From positions 15,085,423 through 15,149,422 of the forward strand of contig OZ024757.1 of assembly GCA_964016885.1 (NCBI GenBank): a DNA stretch of 64,000 bases, given 5' to 3'. Under the pieces are notes generated by a model, which saw only the letters and a program-made list of their open reading frames with translations, did no database searches and was not told the origin of the DNA. The position numbers and the translations under genes are program-made. Source of the DNA: Eledone cirrhosa. Taxonomy: Eukaryota > Mollusca > Cephalopoda > Octopoda > Eledonidae. Positions within the stretch are counted from its first letter, which is position 1, and every line of letters starts with the position of its first letter. This document shows, one piece after another, positions 44,907 through 64,000 of the stretch.

Positions 44907-45354
44907 TTAATCCTTTACCATTTACATTACTCTATTCTCTTGATTGCTGCGTACATTTTACACAGTTAAAGTTGCAGTGCTGGATTTTTTTTCAGTAAAA
45001 TGACTATTTTTTTTAAAACAAACATTTATTAACAACACATATCCGAATGACCAACAAACGTCACATCAATAAACTAGTAACCCCACCTAGCTTTGAAGTT
45101 ATGAACTGTTGGAAAATAGTTCAAACATGTTAGGATGAGTTATCTCATCTACGGCACTGAAGAGGGTATATTTGCTATTGTATTTTCACGGTAAACACTT
45201 TATCTCACATAATATCAAATCTGAGATTTTTATATTATTTATTTTGAGAACAATACCCTAACATAAGTATGAGCAACCAGTTACAGCCAGTTTGAACAGA
45301 AAAAGGTGAGCGAATTCTGGCCGGATAGGGCAGGTTTGAATGCTAAAGGGTTAA
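44907..45354 (+). mobile_element. TTAA-MITE with an approximately 230-bp insertion
   Basis: Left TTAATCCTTTACCATTTACA, right AATGCTAAAGGGTTAA. The internal TACTCTATATTTACTATTG segment is split at about 44938-45167 by foreign AT-rich sequence. Confidence 0.78.
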
Positions 45355-45504
45355 ACTGCTACTTTCCCAGCTAAAGAAGTAGGTAAGTATTCTATCTCTT
45401 CACATCCCACCCCAGTCATCTTTAGTCATGTCTTTTCATGGTATTCTCCTCTCCTCCACATCTTCCCCATTCATTTCCATCACTCCTCTCCCTTTCATTT
45501 TCAT

Positions 45505-45600
45505 CACAAATCACCAGCACCATCACCACCACTACCATTACTATCACCACCGCCATCACCAACACCACCACCACCACCACCACCATCGCCATCATTATTG
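45505..45600 (+). repeat. (CAC/CAT) trinucleotide-type microsatellite
   Basis: Imperfect ACC/ATC triplets; pyrimidine/C-rich strand. Confidence 0.8.
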
Positions 45601-45744
45601 GCATCTTAACCCTCTACCATGTTACAAGCTGATTGTAACCCTAACAGTCTAAGTCATGTAGCTACCATCTTGTTCTTTGTTTTTATGGATGATAGATAAC
45701 ATCGTCAATATCACCTCCAACATCATCATTATTGTTTTACATCA

Positions 45745-45985
45745 TAGGGCGGTGGATTGACAGTATCGGTAGAGGGTCGGACGCCATGCTAGGGCGGTGG
45801 ATTGGCAGTATCAGCAGAGGGTCGGACGCCATGCTTTCCAGCATAGTTACGTTCCTTTACGATCTGAGTTCAAATCCCGCCGAGGTTGACTTTGCCTTTC
45901 ATCCTTACGGGGTCGATAAAATAAAGTACCAGTAATGCACTGGGTAATTGCTGGCCTTGTGCCTAACGTAGAAACAATTATTGTT
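45745..45985 (+). mobile_element. SINE-A with duplicated head
   Basis: GGGCGGTGGATTG...GGACGCCATGCT occurs twice before the B box GAGTTCAAATCCCGCC; the rest is a near-consensus SINE-A. Confidence 0.88.
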
Positions 45986-46299
45986 TTACATCATCATTGC
46001 CATCCTTACGTGGGTTGGACAGGTCTTTTCCAGCACACCATCTTTCCACTTGTTGCAGTCCTTCGTCATCTCCTCTGTGGGATTCAGTGATTTGAGATCA
46101 GCTCTCACAACCTCTGCCCAGGTCTTCCTTGTTCTCCCCCTACTGCATTTTCCTTCCACTGGGATTTCTTGGCACTTCTTCCCTCAATGATATTCATCAC
46201 TCCTCACATCATCACCATCGTTTTACATATGCTTTTTCATGCTTGCATGGGTTGAATGGGTGTTTTTCCAGCACAGCATTCCTCCACTCACCGGTAAAG
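45986..46299 (-). mobile_element. LINE C-terminus and tail fragments
   Basis: Minus strand reads [18 protein letters not shown], the subfamily at 15958-16825; a second tail piece lies at 46200-46290. Confidence 0.72.
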
Positions 46300-46640
46300 C
46301 AGTTAGGTGTATTGGCAGTATCAGTAGAGCATCTGACACCATGCTTTGCAGCATAGAGTTATGGCCCTTTACGTTCTGAGTCAAAATCTCGCCGAGGTTA
46401 GCTTTGCCTTTCATCCTTATAAGGTCGATAAAATAAAGTACCAGTAATGCACTGGGGTCAATTTAATCGAACCCCCCCCCCCAAAAAAAAAAATGCTCGC
46501 CTTGTGCCTATAGTAGAAATCATTATCTCCTCTGTGAAGTACAGTGATTTGGGATTAGCTCTGACAACCTCTTCCCAGGTGTTCCTTGGTCTCTCTCTAC
46601 TGCAACAGCTCTCTTGGCACTTCTTCACCTAATCATCATC
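46300..46640 (+). mobile_element. SINE-A followed by a reversed LINE scrap
   Basis: 46300-46527 is SINE-A (with a C-run at 46472); 46528-46640 on the minus strand repeats the WEEVVRANPKSL-type LINE end. Confidence 0.7.
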
Positions 46641-46839
46641 ATCCATCTAAATGTTTCATATTCATTCATGCTTCTACCAGTAACAATTGCACTAACAGTG
46701 TGTTCATAATTTTATCTTCTTCTTGAGTCATCCCTCTCTCTTGAAGAAGGTGAAGCATTCATTTTGCTTTCTCTAATGGCTAGAATATATGCGACTTGCC
46801 ACACCTGCATCATTCTGATCGATTGACAAGATCCCAGAC

Positions 46840-47080
46840 CTCATTCGCTTGCCGAGTGGGGTGGACCTTGTCAAATTGGTCTAGGGAAACAATGTTTCCA
46901 TTGGTCTTTCCATTGCTGATACTATCTACTGGTTACAATCTACTAACTCCTGGCAGAAGGAGCAATGTGAAATAAAGTGTCTTGCTCAAAGACACAACAC
47001 ATCACCTGGTCCGAGAATTGAACTCACAACCTTACGATTGCCAATCCAACTCTCTAGCCACTAAACCATGCTCCTTCACT
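46840..47080 (-). mobile_element. SINE-B variant
   Basis: Head at the right (AGGAGCATGGTTTAGTGGCT on the minus strand); body with CAATGGAAACATTGTTTCCC shared with 55000-55150 and 49650-49740. Confidence 0.75.
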
Positions 47081-47174
47081 GCATAGTTTTATGTTAATAC
47101 AGGGTAAATAGGTGTAACTGTTGAGTATTTATAACAAAAGCGACTGAGGGAAAATAATTATAGCAAAATATTCA

Positions 47175-47460
47175 CCATCACCATTTAACGTTTATTTTCT
47201 ATACTTGCATGTCTCTGTCAAGATGGATTGTCACATTATGACACTATGTTACCTCATTACAGCACTAGGGTGCTCAGTGTCCTTGGTCTTGCTGGAGAGA
47301 AGACATCACACTGTCAAAAAGTCTGTATATGTACTCAGCAAAGTGAAACTCTATCACTATCTTATATCACAAGGGGATTCATGTTTTTATACCAAACCGC
47401 CTGAAACTGTCTTTGGTTCTTTGACACAAAGCTGTTAATTTTAAAGTGTTTATATTTATC
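47175..47460. other. LINE-tail start, then unassigned
   Basis: CATTTAACGTTTATTTTCTA is a reversed tail end; 47250-47460 has no recognised match. Confidence 0.4.
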
Positions 47461-47469
47461 TAAAAATCT

Positions 47470-47800
47470 TCCATTGTATGAAAGGGTTAATAATGAGGAA
47501 GTTTTAATATTACAGTAATGAGGGGGTTAATATTACAGTAATGAAAGGGTTAATATTACAGTAATGAAGGGGATAATAATGAGAAAGTTTTAATATTACA
47601 GTAATGAAAGGGTTAATAATTGTTTCTACTTTTGGCACAAGGCCAGCAATTAACCAGTACATTACTGGTACTTTATTTTATTGACCCCGTAAGATGAAAG
47701 GCAAAGTTAACCTCGGCGGGATTTGAACTCAGACCGTAGAGGAAGTTTTAATATTACAGTAATGAAAGCGTTAATAATGAGAAAGTTATTTATATTACAA
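47470..47800. repeat. TTAATATTACAGTAATGAAA repeat enclosing SINE-A
   Basis: Six or seven imperfect units of 27-45 bp. A reversed, headless SINE-A (about 47615-47740) sits between two of them. Confidence 0.7.
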
Positions 47801-48021
47801 AATCTGCCCCTCCCTCTCAGATTTTTGGTTATTTTCAAAATCATTTGAAAACCAGAGGCGACATCTTTCATTAAACTTATGTTAACAAAATATTTAAAAT
47901 AACTGTTTAGAAGAATTTGTTCAGATAATCGGAATGCTTTTCAAAATTACTTAAAAATCACAGGCAGAGACTTTCATTAGAATTATGGTAATGAAAGGGT
48001 TACTAATGAGAAAATTAGTTA

Positions 48022-48361
48022 CTGTATATACTCAAATATAAGCCGATCCCTTTCTACCATATATAGTTTGGTGACATATCCCTCGGCTTATATTAGAGCT
48101 GTGCTTCCCAATGTGGGGGGCGCACACCCAACGGGGCAATTTGAAAGTGATATAATACAACAAAACTACCAGTTACACTTCATCTACACACGTATTATCG
48201 TGTATCTGGCAGCAAAGGATTTCTATTTTATATTACAGTAATTACACTTTTACAAAACTCAGTTTGTTTTTATATCAAAGGGGGTGGGGGAGGACAAACA
48301 TTTTTTAGATGTTGAGATGGAGCAAAAAAGTTTGGGAACCACTGTATTAGAGTATATACAG
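48022..48361. mobile_element. TA-flanked MITE hosting a hAT MITE
   Basis: Ends CTGTATATACTCAAATATAA and its complement, with TA on both sides and TAAGCCGA deeper in both arms. Only about 95 bp is its own sequence; the rest is the nested element. Confidence 0.85.
48099..48344. mobile_element. hAT-type MITE
   Basis: Terminal repeats CTGTGCTTCCCAA / TTGGGAACCACTG and a perfect 8-bp target duplication TATTAGAG (48091-48098 and 48345-48352). Confidence 0.9.
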
Positions 48362-48491
48362 TATATTACAAAATCTGCCCCTCCCTCTCAAATTCTTGGT
48401 TATTTTCAAAATTACATGAAAACCAGAGGCAGCATCTTTCATTAGAATTATGTTAACGAAATAGTTAAAAGAACTGTTTAGAAGAATTTCT

Positions 48492-60438
<11,947 letters not shown>

Positions 60439-60447
60439 TTATGGTAA

Positions 60448-60870
60448 GGGGTGGAAGTCCATGGCTTAGTGGTTAGTGTGTTGGACTTATGATCATAATG
60501 TTGTTGGCTTGATTCCTGGACTGTGTTCTTGAACAAAACACTTTATTTCATGTTGTTCCAGGATACTCAGTGGAAGCACATGGTCTAGTGGTAAGGGTGT
60601 TGGACTTACAATCATAATGTCATGGCTTTGATTCCTGGGCTGGGTTGTGTGTTGTTTTCTTGAGTAAAGCACTTCATTTCCCGTTGCTCTAGTATACTCA
60701 GCTGAAAATGAGTACCAGAAATAGCTAGGGGTTAACTATGCAATGGACTGGAGTCCTGTCCAGGAATTAGTCTTGTATTTTCACTTGCTTAACACCATAG
60801 AAACAGATATAAGCACTGGCTTGATGAGCTTCTGGACTTGATACAGACTTTAGACTTTAGACTATGATAT
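60448..60870 (+). mobile_element. Two SINE-B heads in series plus tail unit
   Basis: CATGGCTTAGTGGTTAGTGT (60461) and CATGGTCTAGTGGTAAGGGT (60578), then GTCCTGTCCAGGAATTAGTC as at 15180. Confidence 0.75.
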
Positions 60871-60879
60871 GGGTCCTAG

Positions 60880-63800
60880 TCCTATCATGTAGTTGCTGGT
60901 ACAGTTCACACCTATGATAGGGACCCCAGTCCTATTATGTTGTTGTTGTTACAGTTTATACCTATGACAGCGACCCCAGCCATATCATGTTTTTGTTACA
61001 GCTCTCACCAATGTCAGGGGCCCCAGTTCTATCATGTTGTTGTTACATCACTCACCAATGTCAGGGGCCCCAGTTCTATCATGTTGTTGTTACAGCTCTC
61101 ACCAATGTCAGGGGCTCCAGTTCTATCATGTTGTTACGGCTCTCACCAATGTCAGGGGCCCCAGTTCTATCATGTTGTTGTTACAGCTCTCACCTATGTC
61201 AGGGGCCCCAGTTCTATCATGTTGTTGTTACAGCTCTCACCAATGTCAGGGGCCCCAGTTCTATCATGTTGTTGTTACAGCTCTCACCTATGTCAGGGGC
61301 CCTAGTTCTATCATGTTGTTACAGCTCTCACCTATGTCAGGGGCTCCAGTTGTATCATGTTGTTGTTACAGCTCTCACCTATGTCAGGGGCTCCAGTTCT
61401 ATCATGTTGTTACAGCTCTCACCTATGTCAGGGGCTCCAGTTCTATCATGTTGTTACAGCTCTCACCAATGTCAGGGGCTCCAGTTCTATCATGTTGTTA
61501 CAGCTCTCACCAATGTCAGGGGCCCCAGTTCTATCATGTTGTTGTTACAGCTCTCACCTATGTCAGGGGCTCCAGTTCTATCATGTTGTTACAGCTCTCA
61601 CCAATGTCAGGGGCCCCAGTTCTATCATGTTGTTGTTACAGCTCTCACCTATGTCAGGGGCCCCAGTTCTATCATGTTGTTGTTACAGCTCTCACCTATG
61701 TCAGGGGCCCCAGTTCTATCATGTTGTTGTTACAGCTCTCACCTATGTCAGGGGCTCCAGTTCTATCATGTTGTTACAGCTCTCACCTATGTCAGGGGCT
61801 CCAGTTCTATCATGTTGTTGTTACAGCTCTCACCTATGTCAGGGGCCCCAGTTCTATCATGCTGTTGTTACAGCTCTCACCTATGTCAGGGGTTCCAGTT
61901 CTATCATGTTGTTGTTACAGCTCTCACCAATGTCAGGGGCCCCAGTTCTATCATGCTGTTGTTACAGCTCTCACCTATGTCAGGGGCTCCAGTTCTATCA
62001 TGTTGTTGTTACAGCTCTCACCTATGTCAGGGGCCCCAGTTCTATCATGTTGCTGTTACAGCTCTCACCTATGTCAGGGGCCCCAGTTCTATCATGTTGT
62101 TGTTACAGCTCTCACCTATGTCAGGGGCCCCAGTTCTATCATGTTGCTGTTACAGCTCTCACCTATGTCAGGGGCCCCAGTTCTATCATGCTGTTGTTAC
62201 AGCTCTCACCAATGTCAGGGGCTCCAGTTCTATCATGTTGTTGTTACAGCTCTCACCTATGTCAGGGGCTCCAGTTCTATCATGTTGTTGTTACAGCTCT
62301 CACCTATGTCAGGGGCCCCAGTTCTATCATGTTGTTACAGCTCTCACCAATGTCAGGGGCCCCAGTTCTATCATGTTGTTGTTACAGCTCTCACCTATGT
62401 CAGGGGCTCCAGTTCTATCATGTTGTTGTTACAGCTCTCACCTGTCAGGGGCTCCAGTTCTATCATGCTGTTGTTACAGCTCTCACCAATGTCAGGGGCC
62501 CCAGTTCTATCATGTTGTTGTTACAGCTCTCACCTATGTCAGGGGCCCCAGTTCTATCATGCTGTTGTTACAGCTCTCACCTATGTCAGGGGCCTCAGTT
62601 CTATCATGTTGTTGTTACAGCTCTCACCTATGTCAGGGGCTCCAGTTCTATCATGTTGTTGTTACAGCTCTCACCTATGTCAGGGGCTCCAGTTCTATCA
62701 TGTTGTTACAGCTCTCTCACCTATGTCAGGGGCCCCAGTTCTATCATGTTGTTGTTACAGCTCTCACCTATGTCAGGGGCTCCAGTTCTATCATGTTGTT
62801 GTTACAGCTCTCACCTATGTCAGGGGCTCCAGTTCTATCATGTTGTTGTTACAGCTCTCACCAATGTCAGGGGCTCCAGTTCTATCATGTTGTTACAGCT
62901 CTCACCAATGTCAGGGGCTCCAGTTGTATCATGTTGTTACAGCTCTCACCTATGTCAGGGGCTCCAGTTCTATCATGTTGTTACAGCTCTCACCAATGTC
63001 AGGGGCTCCAGTTGTATCATGTTGTTACAGCTCTCACCTATGTCAGGGGCCCCAGTTCTATCATGTTGTTGTTACAGCTCTCACCTATGTCAGGGGCCCC
63101 AGTTCTATCATGTTGTTACAGCTCTCACCTATGTCAGGGGCTCCAGTTCTATCATGTTGTTGTTACAGCTCTCACCTATGTCAGGGGCCCCAGTTCTATC
63201 ATGCTGTTGTTACAGCTCTCACCTATGTCAGGGGTTCCAGTTCTATTATGTTGTTGTTACAGCTCTCACCTATGTCAGGGGCTCCAGTTCTATCATGTTG
63301 TTGTTACAGCTCTCACCAATGTCAGGGGCCCCAGTTCTATCATGTTGTTGTTACAGCTCTCACCTATGTCAGGGGCCCTAGTTCTATCATGTTGTTACAG
63401 CTCTCACCAATGTCAGGGGCTCCAGTTGTATCATGTTGTTGTTACAGCTCTCACCTATGTCAGGGGCCCCAGTTCTATCATGCTGTTGTTACAGCTCTCA
63501 CCAATGTTAGGGGCTCCAGTTCTATCATGTTGTTGTTACAGCTCTCACCAATGTCAGGGGCCCCAGTTCTATCATGTTGTTGTTACAGCTCTCACCTATG
63601 TCAGGGGCCCTAGTTCTATCATGTTGTTACAGCTCTCACCTATGTCAGGGGCTCCAGTTGTATCATGTTGTTGTTACAGCTCTCACCAATGTCAGGGGCT
63701 CCAGTTGTATCATGTTGTTACAGCTCTCACCTACGTCAGGGGCCCCAGTTCTATCATGTTGTTGTTACAGCTCTCACCTATGTCAGGGGCCCCAGTTCTA

Positions 63801-64000
63801 TCATGCTGTTGTTACAGCTCTCACCAATGTCAGGGGCTCCAGTTCTATCATGTTGTTGTTACAGCTCTCACCAATGTCAGGGGCTCCAGTTCTATCATGT
63901 TGTTGTTACAGCTCTCACCTATGTCAGAGGCCCCAGTTCTATCATGTTGTTGTTACAGCTAAACCTATGTCAGGGGCCCCAGTTCTATCATGTTGTTGTT
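60880..64000 (+). repeat. 47/44-bp minisatellite, continues past the window edge
   Basis: About 65 units built of CTCTCACCTATGTCAGGGGC, CCCAGTTCTATCATGTTG and TTGTTACAG. Units are 47 bp or, with one GTT lost, 44 bp. Recurrent variants are CCAATG/CCTATG, GGCCCC/GGCTCC, TTCTATC/TTGTATC and GTTGTTG/CTGTTG. The plus strand has no stop codon in any frame of the unit, giving three overlapping frames of up to 991 codons that I do not count as genes. Confidence 0.95.

Larger units (their letters stand above)
47810..48490. repeat. Locally duplicated CAPS2 3' flank
   Basis: CAAAATCTGCCCCTCCCTCT and following bases occur at 47797 and 48368. An internal piece (CATTAGAATTATG context) occurs a third time at 47940-48000. 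Copy 48364-48490 adjoins the stop codon. Confidence 0.75.

Noticed and set aside
60987..63962. Three overlapping plus-strand frames of 991, 859 and 674 codons
   Set aside because: All arise because the 47/44-bp unit has no stop in any frame; overlap in three frames is not how genes look.

Overview
The window reads as nuclear DNA of a coleoid cephalopod, most likely an octopus. The reasons are long introns with GT-AG borders, several tRNA-headed SINE families ending in (GAT)n or (AT)n tails, LINE 3' ends that share those tails, and very large tandem arrays. There is no bacterial, organellar or viral gene organisation. The organism call is inference from repeat style and gene content; no database was searched.

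Two protein-coding genes can be reconstructed exon by exon, both on the minus strand. (1) FAN1, the Fanconi-associated structure-specific nuclease, runs from a start codon at 29083-29085 to a stop at 5418-5420. It has 14 coding exons with compatible phases at every junction and about 1105 residues. The SAP, TPR-like and VRR-NUC regions and the catalytic residues are intact. Three features stand out: a canonical PCNA-binding PIP box at residues 20-27 with no visible UBZ zinc finger, a 23-residue tandem repeat in the disordered N-terminal part, and a C-terminus that reads into a SINE. (2) The 3' two thirds of a calcyphosin-2 (CAPS2)-like gene lies at 48492-60382 as eight exons (324 residues). 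Its 5' exons lie beyond the window. CAPS2 and FAN1 are tandem, same-strand neighbours about 19 kb apart. I see no sign that they share a function.

Nearly everything else is repeat. 1-5.4 kb: a poly(A)-tailed BEL/Pao-like pol relic, a dead mariner, and SINEs. 5.4-29 kb: FAN1 introns filled with SINEs, 5'-truncated LINEs, a family of about 200-bp MITEs with TTAA target sites (piggyBac-like), and minisatellites. 29-48 kb: the intergenic region, with a 30-bp minisatellite touching FAN1 coding exon 1, a SINE-interrupted foldback element, a 5.5-kb CATTCATAC(AT)n array split by a LINE, and more SINEs. 48.5-60.4 kb: CAPS2 exons among SINEs, LINE tails and nested MITEs. 60.9-64 kb: a 47/44-bp minisatellite running off the window.

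The most interesting recurring pattern is the conversion of interspersed elements into tandem arrays. An internal 60-bp piece of a TTAA MITE, a 39-bp piece of SINE-A, about 50-bp modules of the LINE/SINE tail and probably a piece of SINE-B have each been amplified locally. These arrays produce most of the long open frames here (up to 1138 codons), which I do not regard as genes.

Family labels used below are local. SINE-A: head containing GGCAGTATCGGTAGAG, body containing GTCGATAAAATAAAGTACC. SINE-B: head GGCTTAGTGGTTAGAGCATT, tail shared with the LINE. SINE-C: head TGGCTGTGTGGTTAAGG. TTAA-MITE: ends TTAA-CCCTTTAGCATT / AATGCTAAAGGG-TTAA.
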